Positions 50,204 to 60,136 of a DNA stretch of 61,965 nucleotides are shown in pieces. Source of the DNA: Anaerolineales bacterium (lineage in GTDB: Bacteria > Chloroflexota > Anaerolineae > Anaerolineales > UBA4823); NCBI GenBank assembly GCA_016932955.1, contig JAFGBV010000124.1:1-61965 (forward strand). Reading direction: 5' to 3'. Position 1 is the first letter of the stretch; the number at the start of each line of letters is the position of its first letter. Position numbers and translations under genes: made by a program. The notes under the pieces are model-generated. The model did no database searches. It had not been told where the DNA came from and worked only from the letters and a program-made list of their open reading frames with translations.

Positions 50204-51853
50204 TCATAAGGTGAAGTAGAAAACCGCGCCAACACCAACCTGGCCTTCTGCCCAGATCCGTCCACCATGGCGGTGAATCACGCGTTGGACCGTTGCCAAT
50301 CCGATTCCAGTGCCCTCAAATTCTGCTAAACTATGCAAACGTTGAAAAGCACCAAATAGTTTAGACGCATAAGTCATATCAAAACCGGCCCCGTTATCGC
50401 GCACCAAATATACCATTTCATGCCCTACTGGTTTGCTGCCAAACTCGATTTGAGCAATTTCCTGCTTACTGGTGAACTTCCAGGCGTTACCAAGCAGGTT
50501 TTCTAAAGCTACCCGCAACAAGTGAGGATCTCCGTTAGTAACCAAGTGGGGGGCAATGATAAAACTAACCTGGCGCTCGGGTTGGGTGCTGCGCAGCTCA
50601 GCTACAATTTCAGTAGCGATGGCGCTCAAATCAACCTGCTCATGGCGCATCTCGCCTCGGGTTAAACGGGAGAGTTTGAGCAAATCACTGATTAACTGCC
50701 CCATCTTGCGGCTAGCTCCCTGAACGCGCCTCAGGTAATCTTGCCCTACATCGTCCAGACAGGCCATGTAATCTTCCAGCAGCGCCTGGCTAAAGCCATC
50801 AATCGCCCGCAGAGGAGCGCGCAGATCGTGTGAGACCGAATATGAAAAAGCCTCCAATTCCTGGTTCACCGCCACCAACTCTGCCGTCCGCTCTTCGACA
50901 CGTTTTTCCAACTCGGCTGCATGGTATTGTGTTTGCTCATATAGCCGCGCGTTTTCAATTGCCACGGCCAACTGCTCAGCCATCACACCCAGAATTGCGA
51001 CATCTTCCTCTGAAAAATCCGCTTCCAATGTGCTTTGAAAAGTTAATGCGCCAATGCAATTACCGCGGCTGATGAGAGGCAAGGCAACTTCGGAACGGGT
51101 TTCTGGCAAAAGAGGGTTATTGAAATGGACGGCGTCTTTTCCCACATCCAATGCAACGCGCGCCTGGCGATGGGCAATGCTCCAACCAATCATCGAGCCA
51201 TCTCCAACCAGCAGCTTATGCCCGGCACGCAGCATCTCTTTGCCAGCATGCCCAGTACCTGCTCGCAAGATGGCATATTGGCCTTCAGGCTGGCCTTTCG
51301 CCTCTCCGTCCAGCAGGAATAAGCCAACATAGTAATAATCGAAAGCCTCTTTGATGCGCTCGACCGTGCGCGCGATCAGCTTTTCTGTATCCAGGATCGT
51401 GCTCACAGAGCGAGATACATCCGCAGCCAACTGCAATTGCATGTTCCGGCGCCCAAGGTTGAGCAGCAAAATCTCGCGTTCTCGTTCCGTCTCACGCTTG
51501 CCACTTACATCCAGGCCGAAGCCAATGATTTCAACCCGATGAGTGCCCTCATAACGGTTGGTCATGCTCCAAGCAAGCATGCGCCTGCCCCCATCTTTGG
51601 TCTCGATTTCCAATTCATAGTCTAGCAAATCTACTTGCTCAAAGGTCTGCAATAGACCTTCTACCTGGCGATAGGCATTGCCAGGGAAGAGGGTATGCCA
51701 GAAATTCTGTCCTACCAGTTCGTCTGCCTTATAGCCAGTGATCCGTTCTCCGGCAGGGTTGATGGTTTTTGTGGTTCCATCCAGGGCTATGCAACAGATC
51801 AATGCCGGGGCATTATTGAAGGCTCGAATGTAAAAATCACGATCCATTACCAT
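50204..51853 (-). CDS. PAS-GAF sensor histidine kinase
   Basis: The 549-residue protein has PAS (about 5-125, [20 protein letters not shown]), GAF (about 150-300), a coiled coil, HisKA with [18 protein letters not shown] (H about 339) and HATPase ([33 protein letters not shown]). The H-box is the bacteriophytochrome-like HisKA variant, but the PHY domain and bilin Cys were not found. GGGAGAAG precedes ATG 51853. First gene of the three-gene signalling operon; likely partner of the Rcp1-like regulator next to it. Confidence 0.94.
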   Translation of the reverse strand: MVMDRDFYIRAFNNAPALICCIALDGTTKTINPAGERITGYKADELVGQNFWHTLFPGNAYRQVEGLLQTFEQVDLLDYELEIETKDGGRRMLAWSMTNRYEGTHRVEIIGFGLDVSGKRETEREREILLLNLGRRNMQLQLAADVSRSVSTILDTEKLIARTVERIKEAFDYYYVGLFLLDGEAKGQPEGQYAILRAGTGHAGKEMLRAGHKLLVGDGSMIGWSIAHRQARVALDVGKDAVHFNNPLLPETRSEVALPLISRGNCIGALTFQSTLEADFSEEDVAILGVMAEQLAVAIENARLYEQTQYHAAELEKRVEERTAELVAVNQELEAFSYSVSHDLRAPLRAIDGFSQALLEDYMACLDDVGQDYLRRVQGASRKMGQLISDLLKLSRLTRGEMRHEQVDLSAIATEIVAELRSTQPERQVSFIIAPHLVTNGDPHLLRVALENLLGNAWKFTSKQEIAQIEFGSKPVGHEMVYLVRDNGAGFDMTYASKLFGAFQRLHSLAEFEGTGIGLATVQRVIHRHGGRIWAEGQVGVGAVFYFTL

Positions 51854-51940
51854 GCCGCTTCTCCCATCACACAGTTGTTATCCATAAAACTACAAACGGG
51901 GCATAAAGGCAAGGTACCCATAACGACGAATTACACTGAT

Positions 51941-51946
51941 ATTATA
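51941..51946 (-). promoter_or_regulatory. -10 box of kinase operon
   Basis: TATAAT read on the minus strand about 90 nt before the kinase ATG; no good -35 is seen. Confidence 0.5.
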
Positions 51947-51988
51947 TAAAAGATTTTGTGTAAACGGATTACAATCTGGCTAGAATAA

Positions 51989-52029
51989 AGACAAATTTCG
52001 GGATGGAATAATCATCCCGAAATTTGTCT
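51989..52029 (-). terminator. terminator after fhs
   Basis: Perfect 17-bp arms (51989-52005, 52013-52029) with a 7-nt loop. On the minus strand TTATTCT follows. It lies 16 nt after the fhs stop. Confidence 0.8.
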
Positions 52030-52044
52030 GTGAAAACAGAGCTT

Positions 52045-53961
52045 TTAAAACAGCCCGACAACGCGTCCGGTCTCAAGATCCAGATCTACATCGTAGAAAA
52101 CCGGGCGTGTGGGTAAGCCGGGCATCGTGCGCATGGTGCCCAGCATCGGATACAGGAAACCCGCTCCTACTGAAGCGCGAATGTCGCGGATAGGCACGCG
52201 AAAGCCTTTGGGAACACCCTTGAGTTCCGGATCATGGCTCAGGCTGAGGTGGGTCTTTGCCATGTTTAATGGTAATTTGTCGAAGCCAAGACGAGTATAG
52301 AGCTCTATCTTTGCTTCTGCTTCAGGCAGGTAATCCACCCCATCTGCGCCGTAGATTTCCTTACAGATGATCTCAATCTTTTCTTTGATCGAAATATCCA
52401 AGGGGTAAAGGAATTTGAAATCACTAGGTTTCTCAGCTGCCTTGAGCACAGCCTCAGCCAGCGCGATGGCCCCTGCTCCACCTTCCATCCAATGGCGCGC
52501 CACCACAGCGTCCTCTGCCCCCGCATCAAGGGCGGCCTGGCGCAGCAACTCCACTTCTGCAGGTGTATCCGTGGCAAACGAATTAACTGCAACCACCACC
52601 GGGATGCCAAAGCGTCGAGCATTCTTGATATGATGCTGCATGTTGCTAACACCTGCTCGCAGCAAATCCAAGTTCTCATCGGTGTAAGCCGACGCCAAGG
52701 GACGACCCGCCACTACTTTCGGCCCACCACCATGCATCTTCAGGGCACGCACGGTTGTCACCAGAACCACCACATTGGGGATCAACCCTGAATAGCGGCA
52801 CTTGACATCGAAGAACTTTTCCATTCCAATGTCGGCGCCAAAACCCGACTCGGTTACCACGTAATCGGCCAATTTCAGCGCAATGCGATCTGCGATGATC
52901 GAGCTTTGTCCATGGGCAATATTGGCAAATGGACCGGCATGCACAAAGACGGGCGTGCCTTCCAGAGTCTGCATCAGCGTGGGCTTGATCGCGTCGCGCA
53001 TCAAGACCGTCATCGCGCCAGCAACACCCAGGTCTTCCGCGGTCACAGCCTCGCCGCGTTTATTAGTGCCAATGACCACCCGCCCGAAGCGCTCGCGCAT
53101 ATCCGCCAGATCTGTGGTCAGGGCTAGTATAGCCATGATCTCGCTAGCGACCGTAATATCGAAGCCCGTGTTGCGCGGCATATTCTCCTCAGGGCCCAAA
53201 CCAACGGTAATCTCACGCAAAAAGCGATCGTTCGTATCCACCACCCGCCGCCAGGTGATCGCCGCCGGGTCAATATCCAGGCGAGCAAAGAGGGACCGTT
53301 CCTCTTTGGTGAGCAGGTTGGGGTCGGTCTTGTCGATGCCCAGTTTCTTCAAACGGCGCAACATCGACGGTGAAAAGCTGCGGTTACCAGCCTTATCGGC
53401 AGGGCAAAGCGTGTTGAACAGCTTATCATCATCCGGTTGCCTAGACTCGTGGTAAATACGCGCGTCAATCGCCGCGGCAAGCAGGTTATTGGCTGCGGTG
53501 ATAGCGTGAATATCCCCGGTTAGATGCAAGTTAAAATCTTCCATGGGCACCACCTGGCTGTAGCCCCCACCCGCCGCCCCGCCTTTGATGCCAAAGGTCG
53601 GTCCCTGGCTCGGCTGGCGAATGCAGGTGAAAACGCGCTTCCCCAGGTGAGCTCCCAATGCCTGGCTGAGGCCTACCATGGTTGTGCTTTTGCCCTCCCC
53701 TAAGGGTGTTGGAGTGATAGCCGTCACATCGACATACTTGCCGTTGGGTACATCCTTCAGGCGCTGCAATGTTTCAAGGCGCACTTTTGCCATATAGGTG
53801 CCGTGTAGCTCAAGCTCTGAAGGTAAAAGCCCCACTTCCTCTGTTACTTGGGAAATAGGCTTCAGTTGCACTTCCTGAGCAATTTCAATATCGGATGGGA
53901 CAGGTTGGCGCAGGTTGATCTTCGTGGGCACGAAGGGTCTCAGGCCGGCTTTGCTACTCAT
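52045..53961 (-). CDS. fhs: formate-tetrahydrofolate ligase, eukaryote-like long form
   Basis: This 638-residue enzyme makes 10-formyl-THF from formate, THF and ATP. It has P-loop [51 protein letters not shown] and [19 protein letters not shown]. Typical bacterial enzymes are near 555 residues. This one includes the [23 protein letters not shown] and [11 protein letters not shown] insert of the ligase domain of eukaryotic C1-THF synthases. AAGGAGG is upstream of ATG 53961. It lies alone between a terminator and the elp3 gene on the same strand. FolD is not in the window. Confidence 0.95.
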   Translation of the reverse strand: MSSKAGLRPFVPTKINLRQPVPSDIEIAQEVQLKPISQVTEEVGLLPSELELHGTYMAKVRLETLQRLKDVPNGKYVDVTAITPTPLGEGKSTTMVGLSQALGAHLGKRVFTCIRQPSQGPTFGIKGGAAGGGYSQVVPMEDFNLHLTGDIHAITAANNLLAAAIDARIYHESRQPDDDKLFNTLCPADKAGNRSFSPSMLRRLKKLGIDKTDPNLLTKEERSLFARLDIDPAAITWRRVVDTNDRFLREITVGLGPEENMPRNTGFDITVASEIMAILALTTDLADMRERFGRVVIGTNKRGEAVTAEDLGVAGAMTVLMRDAIKPTLMQTLEGTPVFVHAGPFANIAHGQSSIIADRIALKLADYVVTESGFGADIGMEKFFDVKCRYSGLIPNVVVLVTTVRALKMHGGGPKVVAGRPLASAYTDENLDLLRAGVSNMQHHIKNARRFGIPVVVAVNSFATDTPAEVELLRQAALDAGAEDAVVARHWMEGGAGAIALAEAVLKAAEKPSDFKFLYPLDISIKEKIEIICKEIYGADGVDYLPEAEAKIELYTRLGFDKLPLNMAKTHLSLSHDPELKGVPKGFRVPIRDIRASVGAGFLYPMLGTMRTMPGLPTRPVFYDVDLDLETGRVVGLF

Positions 53962-54080
53962 CGTTGATCCTCCTTAGTATATTAAATTTGAGAATGGGTG
54001 GCTAAATGCTGTTCCCGTATTTTGACAGAATTTCACCAAAAAGGCAAGAGATTCTTATCCATATCTGCATGTGCCAAGTG

Positions 54081-55682
54081 TCACAAAGGATCGATTCTCT
54101 TGACCATATAATACTTCGCACGCACAAAGCCACGTTCCAGGTAATATCGGCGCGTACCGACTGCGGCAATCACAGCCAGGCGTGTAAACCCCTTCTGGCA
54201 AGCGATCATCTCGGCGTGCTGGATCAGGGCTGTTCCCAGGCCAATGTGCTGCGCTGCCCCGTCCTGCTCGAACCCGACCGGCAACGATTGACCATACACA
54301 TGCACCTCCCGGATGACCGCTGCGGCTTGCAATTCTTCCATCCCGCTATCGGGGGATGTTTGGCCTGGCAGGAACAGGCGCAAAAAACCAGCCAGGCGGT
54401 CCTGCGCAGTGACAAAAGATATGAAATGTTCTTCGCCCCCTCCCGTGGTATAAACCAGGTCGTCCAGGTGCAGCGCGGCAGTATCAACTGCCTGACCGCG
54501 CACCTCCCTGCAGCGGATGCACTGGCAGGCTGTTCCCCTCCGCGCAAGCTCGCGCTGGACATCCAATCGCAGGCTGGTGCGTTTGTTGCCCGCCACCACA
54601 TTGGTTGAAGGAATGTCGCGGATCACCCGGTTCACCCGGCAATAGCGGGGAATGGTTGGCTTGATATCAGCAAGTAAATCCAAGAGTTGGGCGGTCGTAT
54701 AAGGGGTATATTCGCCGCGCTGCCAGTAATCGTACAATTCCGCATTTTTCAGCAGTTGGGTTGGGTAGATCTTGATTTCATCCGGGCAAAGTTCCTGCCA
54801 TAGACGGGCAAAATCAGCACGATCCGATTCGATCGTAGCGCCAAGCAGGTTGGGCATCCAATGCAAGACGATCTTGAAACCCGCCGCCCGCAGCAGGGCA
54901 ACTGCCCGTCTTGTATCCGCAACACTATGACCACGCTGGTTGATGGACAGTATGCGATCATCCAGGCTTTGTGCGCCCATCTGAACCTTGGTGGCCCCTA
55001 AAAATCGCATCCATTCCAGCTCAGAGGGGGTAATATCGTTCGGGCGGGTCTCAAGCACCAGGCCTACGTTGCGCTGGGCAGCGGTTTCGTTCAAACTATG
55101 AGCCTGGTCCAGCGTAGCAGAATCGACTCCATTCAAGGCATCAAAACAGCGCCGGACGAACCATTCCTGATAATCTCTCCGATAAGCGCTCCAACACCCA
55201 CCCAAGATGAGCAATTCTATTTTATCGATCGGGTGCCCCACCGACGCCAGGGCCTGTATGCGGCTGGCGACTTGAGCATAGGGATCGTAATTATGTTCCA
55301 GCCCACGCCGGGCGCCTGGCTCATCTGGGAGGTAGCTCTTCGGCATTCGTGCATCAGTCGGGCAAAAAATGCATTTACCCGGGCAGGGATAGGGCTTGGT
55401 CAGCACAGTCACAGTTGTTACACCGGAAAGAGTACGCACTGGTTTCATGCGGATGCGGGCCAATAGTGCAGGGTCGGGTGCCCACTCGCCGCGCTCGACC
55501 AGGAGGCGATAAGCCGCCACCAGCACATGTTTCGCCAGATAGCCGCCCTGGGGGATAGGATGGCGGCGTATGGCATCTTGCACGGGGCGACCCGCGCGAA
55601 CCTCTTCCAGAACCTGGAAAGCCTGTTCGAACATTTCAGGGGTATATTGGTGGGCCTGATCCCAATTCCGACGGGTAGTCAT
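54081..55682 (-). CDS. elp3: Elp3-family tRNA uridine-34 carboxymethyltransferase
   Basis: The 533-residue protein has the radical-SAM cluster PYPCPGKCIFCP (Cys about 97, 101, 104) and PKSYLPDEPGARR, then the radical-SAM barrel, a zinc-ligand segment CQCIRCREV, and a C-terminal GNAT domain (about 385-533, GLGTALIQHAEMIA). Elp3 uses acetyl-CoA to build the cm5 group on U34 of tRNA; single-subunit Elp3 is known in Dehalococcoides. The start is ATG 55682, 7 nt after a TATTAT -10, so the mRNA is probably leaderless. Divergent from a Trm9-like methyltransferase. Confidence 0.95.
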   Translation of the reverse strand: MTTRRNWDQAHQYTPEMFEQAFQVLEEVRAGRPVQDAIRRHPIPQGGYLAKHVLVAAYRLLVERGEWAPDPALLARIRMKPVRTLSGVTTVTVLTKPYPCPGKCIFCPTDARMPKSYLPDEPGARRGLEHNYDPYAQVASRIQALASVGHPIDKIELLILGGCWSAYRRDYQEWFVRRCFDALNGVDSATLDQAHSLNETAAQRNVGLVLETRPNDITPSELEWMRFLGATKVQMGAQSLDDRILSINQRGHSVADTRRAVALLRAAGFKIVLHWMPNLLGATIESDRADFARLWQELCPDEIKIYPTQLLKNAELYDYWQRGEYTPYTTAQLLDLLADIKPTIPRYCRVNRVIRDIPSTNVVAGNKRTSLRLDVQRELARRGTACQCIRCREVRGQAVDTAALHLDDLVYTTGGGEEHFISFVTAQDRLAGFLRLFLPGQTSPDSGMEELQAAAVIREVHVYGQSLPVGFEQDGAAQHIGLGTALIQHAEMIACQKGFTRLAVIAAVGTRRYYLERGFVRAKYYMVKRIDPL

Positions 55683-55688
55683 AAACGT

Positions 55689-55695
55689 TATAATA
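55689..55695. promoter_or_regulatory. shared overlapping -10 for elp3 (-) and Trm9-like gene (+)
   Basis: TATAATA contains TATAAT on the plus strand (55689-55694, 6 nt before GTG 55701) and TATTAT on the minus strand (55695-55690, 7 nt before ATG 55682). Both genes start within 19 bp of each other. Confidence 0.7.
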
Positions 55696-55700
55696 GGAGC

Positions 55701-56429
55701 GTGAATGCATTAACGGCAGCAAAACTGCTGGCTCTCAATCGTAAATTTTACCAGACCTTTGCACACCAGTTTTCGGCAACCCGTCGCAGGCTCCAGCCGG
55801 GTGTTCTGCGGATGTTGGCAGATATCCCACTGGAGGCTCATATTCTGGACCTGGGGTGTGGCAATGGCGAGCTGGCGCTGGCACTGGCGCGGCGAGGCCA
55901 GCAAGGGACATACCTGGGACTGGATTTCAGCGACCACCTGCTGGCAGAAGCGCAATCTACCCTAGTGGAACACCCGCAAGCATCCTATACCTTCTTGCAG
56001 GCTGACCTGGCCTCAGAAGATTGGCACTCTTCTCTTCACGGGCAGATCTTCGACACTATCGTGGCTTTTGCTGTGCTGCACCACATCCCCGGCAACACGC
56101 TGCGCCAACAGATATTGCGCTCTGTTCATCGTTTGCTAGCACCAAGCGGCACCTTCGTGATCTCCGTATGGCAGTTCTTGAACAGCCCCCGCTTGCGCAT
56201 GCGCATCCAGCCATGGGAAACAGGGGGTCTTTCTGAGGCGCAGGTAGAGGATGGCGATTACCTGTTAGATTGGCGACAAGGCGGCAGCGGGCTGCGTTAT
56301 GCTCACCACTTCAGCCCGGCTGAGTTAAATTCCCTGGCACAGGCTGTTGGTTTTCAGGTTGTAGCGCAGTATCACTCCGACGGTGAAGGAGGGCAGTTGG
56401 GACTATACCAGATATGGAAACACGGGTAG
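55701..56429 (+). CDS. class I methyltransferase, Trm9/ALKBH8-like
   Basis: The 242-residue protein has FYQTFAHQFSATR near the start, like the VYNEIAPHFSQTR motif of Trm9. Next come the SAM motif ILDLGCGNGELALALARRG, AVLHHIPGNTLRQQIL, and a Trm9-like tail DYLLDWRQGGSGLRYAHHFS followed by AELNSLAQAVGF. Trm9 methylates the cm5U34 carboxylate, made by Elongator, to mcm5U34. GTG 55701 is chosen since TATAAT ends 6 nt before it; longer in-frame starts lie inside elp3. A general SAM methyltransferase is the alternative. Confidence 0.8.
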   Translation: MNALTAAKLLALNRKFYQTFAHQFSATRRRLQPGVLRMLADIPLEAHILDLGCGNGELALALARRGQQGTYLGLDFSDHLLAEAQSTLVEHPQASYTFLQADLASEDWHSSLHGQIFDTIVAFAVLHHIPGNTLRQQILRSVHRLLAPSGTFVISVWQFLNSPRLRMRIQPWETGGLSEAQVEDGDYLLDWRQGGSGLRYAHHFSPAELNSLAQAVGFQVVAQYHSDGEGGQLGLYQIWKHG

Positions 56430-56558
56430 AATTAACCAATCGGAGCGCGGCTGACCGGTCTGCGCTTCCCTTTAATGCCTCATCTGTACAAAATAGGCGA
56501 CCCATTCATCATTGAGATCCAAACGTTTCACCCCCAACAAGAAAAGGAGTCAAACGCT

Positions 56559-59240
56559 ATGTTCAATAAAACATCTTCCACACCGGCTGGCAAGCGCTTC
56601 TGGCACAGTCTGCTCTCTATCATTATTCTGCTTAGTCTCTTATTAGGTGGAGCGATCCCTGGCACTGCCCAGGATACAGAGCCGCCCCGCAATGCCGGCG
56701 ATATCACCTTTCCCCCAGAAGATATGTTTGAAAATTTAGCGCCCTTCAAACCTGGTGAGGTGATGGTTAAGTTCCACGAGGGAGTTGCCAGCGCAGAGGC
56801 TGAGGCAGCCCAGGAGAAGTACGGTGCAACCCTGCTGCGCACCCTGTATGAAAGCGATTGGCAGTTGTGGCAAGTAGGCGAAGGCACAGAACTCTCCACC
56901 GTAGAAGCGCTCAAAGCAGATGCGATGGTCGAATATGCTGAACCCAACTACAGCTACCATATCTTTGTGACCCCGAATGATCCCAGCTACAATAAGCAAT
57001 GGGCCCACCCCCTCACTGGCTCGCCCACTGCCTGGAATACCACGACGGGCAGCTCTTCGATGGTTATTGCCATTATCGATACCGGCATTGATGAGGCTCA
57101 CCCCGATCTCTCCAGTAAGATCGTTGCGGGATACGATTTCGTGGATGATGATACAAACCCGCATGACACCAATGGGCACGGCACCCATGTGGCTGGAATT
57201 GCAGCAGCCACTGGCAACAACGGCGTGGGCATTGCAGGCACAAATTGGCAGGCGCGCATCATGCCCATTCGGGTGCTGGGAACCAATGGCAGCGGCTGGA
57301 GTTCAGACATAACCGATGGCATCACCTGGGCTCACCAGCACGGTGCCAAAGTACTCAACCTGAGCCTGGGTGGGCCTACCTATTCCCAGGCTATGCAAGA
57401 TGCAGTGAACGGCGCATACAATGCCGGCAGCCTGGTGGTGGCAGCGATGGGCAATGAACGGGATGACAGCCCGCCCTCGCCCACCAGTTACCCGGCGGCT
57501 TACAACCATGTGATGGCAGTGGCTGCCACCAACCCGGCAGATCACTACTCTTACTATTCCAACTATGGAAGCCACTGCGATATTTCCGCCCCTGGCGGAG
57601 AGCTGTATTACCTGCACGATCCAGATGGCATTTACAGCACCATGCCAACCTACAGCGTAAATCTGAACGGGTACGGTTACTCGCAAAATTACGATTTCCT
57701 GCAGGGCACCTCGCAGGCCTCACCCTTCGTGGCAGGGGCTGCAGCTTTGCTCTGGACAGTGGCGCCAACCCTCACCAACGACCAAATCCAGGCGGCTTTC
57801 CAGAACACTGCAAAAGACCTAGGCACAGCCGGTTGGGACCAGGATTACGGCCACGGGCGGATCGACCTGGCGGCTGCCTTTGCTGCTTACGCCTTGCCTG
57901 CTGCCCCAACGCTTTCGGCGATCAGCAACACGGATGGCGATGGGAGTTATCTGGTGGATTGGAGCGATGTGAGCGGGGCCACCTCATACACCTTGCAGGA
58001 AGATGACAACTCATCCTTCTCTTCTCCCACCACACGCTATAGCGGGACAGCCACCCAGTTCCAAGTCACTGGGCAAGCAGGCGGCCTGTGGCGTTACCGG
58101 GTGCGTGCTACCAGCGCCAACGGCAACGGTGCCTGGAGCGCAACCCAGTCAGTTGGCGTTGTCCCTGGCGCACCGACATTGAATGCCATCAGTAACGCCA
58201 GCAACCAGGATGCCTACACCATCTCCTGGACAGCGGTTAGTAGCGCTCAGGGTTACGAGCTACAAGAGGATGACAATCCATCTTTCACCTCGCCCGTTAC
58301 CCGCTACAAGGGCATGGCCGTCTCATACAAGCCCACAGGGCAACCCGGCGGAACATGGCACTACCGAGTGCGCGCTTACAATTCGGCTGGCAACGGCGCC
58401 TGGAGCAATACCCAATCTACCACAACCAATCCATCCCCACTGGCAGCGCCCACCCTGGCGGCTATCAGCAACCCAGATGGCGATGGCGCGTACCTGGTGA
58501 ACTGGGCTGACGTGGGCAGCGCAACAGGTTACATTTTGGAAGAAAGCGACTCACCCTACTTCGAGGCTCCCACCCAGGTTTATTCCGGCGCTGCCTCCGA
58601 GTACAATGTCACCGGCCAGCAAGGCGGCACGCACTACTATCGCGCCCGCGCCAGTGATGGCAGCGCACGCAGCGCCTGGAGCGCCAGCGTTTCTGTGGTT
58701 GTAAACACAACCGTCGTCCTTCCAGCAGTATTGAAGAATTTGGATAATCAGGTGGATATTCTCGCAGAAGGCTTCGAAGGCGGGGCCGTTCCACCCAGCG
58801 GTTGGAGTCGCGTCCAAACCAACGCCAATCAAACCTGGAAGATCTTGACCGTGGGAACTCCTTATGCGGGCAATTATGCCGCAGATGTCGAATACGACAC
58901 CAGCCTGGGCTCCCAAAACGAGGTACTTCTCACACCCTCCTTCAGCGCCAGCAAAGCCACGCTGACCTTCTATTCTTTCGGCAGCCCGTACTGGTGCCGT
59001 GACACGCACGATAACTGCGATCTCAACGTCTGGATTGTCCGAGGGAATTGGGGCGGCACTGATGATACCATGATCCGCACCGTGGATGCCGATTGGACAG
59101 GCACGTGGATCTGGTCACTGACGACCATCAATTTGACTCCCTATCTCTCCGCGGGAACGCCGGTGCGGGTGGCTTTCCAATACATCGGGCAAGATGGCGC
59201 CCAGATAGGGCTTGACCAAATTACGATCATATCTCCATAA
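56559..59240 (+). CDS. secreted subtilisin-like protease with Fn3 repeats
   Basis: The 893-residue protein has a signal peptide (about 1-45), inhibitor-like propeptide (about 70-140, VMVKFHEGVASAEAE), and S8 catalytic domain with Asp (IIDTGIDEAHPDL, about 174), His (NGHGTHVAGI, about 208) and Ser (GTSQASPFVAG, about 386). Three fibronectin III-like repeats follow (about 447-730, each ending near YRVRAxSxxGNGAWS), then a beta-rich C-terminal domain (about 740-893). AAAAGGAG precedes ATG 56559; an in-frame upstream start lacks an SD. Its role is extracellular protein breakdown, in keeping with the peptide transporter. Confidence 0.93.
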   Translation: MFNKTSSTPAGKRFWHSLLSIIILLSLLLGGAIPGTAQDTEPPRNAGDITFPPEDMFENLAPFKPGEVMVKFHEGVASAEAEAAQEKYGATLLRTLYESDWQLWQVGEGTELSTVEALKADAMVEYAEPNYSYHIFVTPNDPSYNKQWAHPLTGSPTAWNTTTGSSSMVIAIIDTGIDEAHPDLSSKIVAGYDFVDDDTNPHDTNGHGTHVAGIAAATGNNGVGIAGTNWQARIMPIRVLGTNGSGWSSDITDGITWAHQHGAKVLNLSLGGPTYSQAMQDAVNGAYNAGSLVVAAMGNERDDSPPSPTSYPAAYNHVMAVAATNPADHYSYYSNYGSHCDISAPGGELYYLHDPDGIYSTMPTYSVNLNGYGYSQNYDFLQGTSQASPFVAGAAALLWTVAPTLTNDQIQAAFQNTAKDLGTAGWDQDYGHGRIDLAAAFAAYALPAAPTLSAISNTDGDGSYLVDWSDVSGATSYTLQEDDNSSFSSPTTRYSGTATQFQVTGQAGGLWRYRVRATSANGNGAWSATQSVGVVPGAPTLNAISNASNQDAYTISWTAVSSAQGYELQEDDNPSFTSPVTRYKGMAVSYKPTGQPGGTWHYRVRAYNSAGNGAWSNTQSTTTNPSPLAAPTLAAISNPDGDGAYLVNWADVGSATGYILEESDSPYFEAPTQVYSGAASEYNVTGQQGGTHYYRARASDGSARSAWSASVSVVVNTTVVLPAVLKNLDNQVDILAEGFEGGAVPPSGWSRVQTNANQTWKILTVGTPYAGNYAADVEYDTSLGSQNEVLLTPSFSASKATLTFYSFGSPYWCRDTHDNCDLNVWIVRGNWGGTDDTMIRTVDADWTGTWIWSLTTINLTPYLSAGTPVRVAFQYIGQDGAQIGLDQITIISP

Positions 59241-59250
59241 CCCAATAGCA

Positions 59251-59295
59251 AGCTGGATGTTTGCGGGTGCTATTATTGCCCGCAAACATCCAGCT
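59251..59295 (+). terminator. hairpin terminator after subtilase
   Basis: A perfect 17-bp stem (59251-59267, 59279-59295) with an 11-nt loop. The tail is not U-rich. Confidence 0.7.
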
Positions 59296-59318
59296 CCATT
59301 CTTGATACTGGTATCTCT

Positions 59319-60047
59319 ATGCGCATCCTGATCATTTCCGATATTCATGCTAACCTGACAGCCCTGGAGGCTGTGCTTACTGACGCCGGCCTGGTGGATG
59401 AGGTGTGGTGCCTGGGTGATCTGGTTGGCTACGGGCCAGACCCCAACGAATGCGTGGAACGCATCGCCAGCCTGCCCAACATCCAGTGCATCCTCGGCAA
59501 CCATGATGCCGCCGCTACGCGTTTCATAGAGGTGGATTCCTTCAATCCCGAGGCGCGCACTGCCATCCTGTGGACCCAACAGCGCCTCACCCCCGCTAAC
59601 CTCGCTTACCTGGAAAAGCTGCCTGAACATCTCATTTTGAATATGATCACGCTGGTACATGGCAGCCCGCGCCAGCCAGTTTGGGAATACCTGCTGGATA
59701 CGCGCACAGCCACATTGAATTTTAATTACTTCGACACCCCGTATTGCTTTGTTGGGCACACCCACCTGCCGGTTATGTATGTGTTGCCAGATGATAACGT
59801 ATCCGCTCATCTGGTGGTGCCAGAGCATGCCACCCAACTGGCATTGGTCCCACGCGCTATTCTCAATCCGGGCTCGGTGGGGCAACCGCGTGACCGTGAT
59901 CCGCGCGCCGCTTATGCCATCCTGGATATGGATCAATTCACCTGGGAGCACCGCCGCGTGGCTTACGAAATCGCCAGCGTGCAGGAGCGCATGCAAAAAG
60001 CCAAGCTGCCTGAGCGCCACATCCAGCGCCTTTCGGCCGGCTGGTAG
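59319..60047 (+). CDS. calcineurin-like metallophosphoesterase
   Basis: The 242-residue protein has all five metal-site blocks of the family: SDIHAN, GDLVGYGPDPN, GNHDAA, VHGSPR and VGHTHLP. The GYGPDPNECV segment is typical of the MJ0936/YfcE-like phosphodiesterase group. The substrate is not certain. No SD is evident before ATG 59319. A hairpin lies just upstream, so it may have its own promoter, which was not identified. Confidence 0.93.
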   Translation: MRILIISDIHANLTALEAVLTDAGLVDEVWCLGDLVGYGPDPNECVERIASLPNIQCILGNHDAAATRFIEVDSFNPEARTAILWTQQRLTPANLAYLEKLPEHLILNMITLVHGSPRQPVWEYLLDTRTATLNFNYFDTPYCFVGHTHLPVMYVLPDDNVSAHLVVPEHATQLALVPRAILNPGSVGQPRDRDPRAAYAILDMDQFTWEHRRVAYEIASVQERMQKAKLPERHIQRLSAGW

Positions 60048-60104
60048 AGAGAAGCTGGAACCAGATATCTATTGCCAACGTCTATGGGGCAACAAAATGA
60101 GGAT

Positions 60105-60121
60105 TTGCACACCCCGTGCAA
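60105..60121 (+). promoter_or_regulatory. inverted repeat before DUF4349 gene
   Basis: TTGCAC-ACCCC-GTGCAA is immediately before the SD of the DUF4349 gene; it could be an operator or a translation-inhibiting hairpin. Confidence 0.35.
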
Positions 60122-60136
60122 GGAGGAGAAAAACCC

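Noticed and set aside
60105..60121. Third sigma-54 promoter before the DUF4349 gene
   Set aside because: TTGCA is present but no GG occurs 12 nt upstream of the GC; only an inverted repeat remains.
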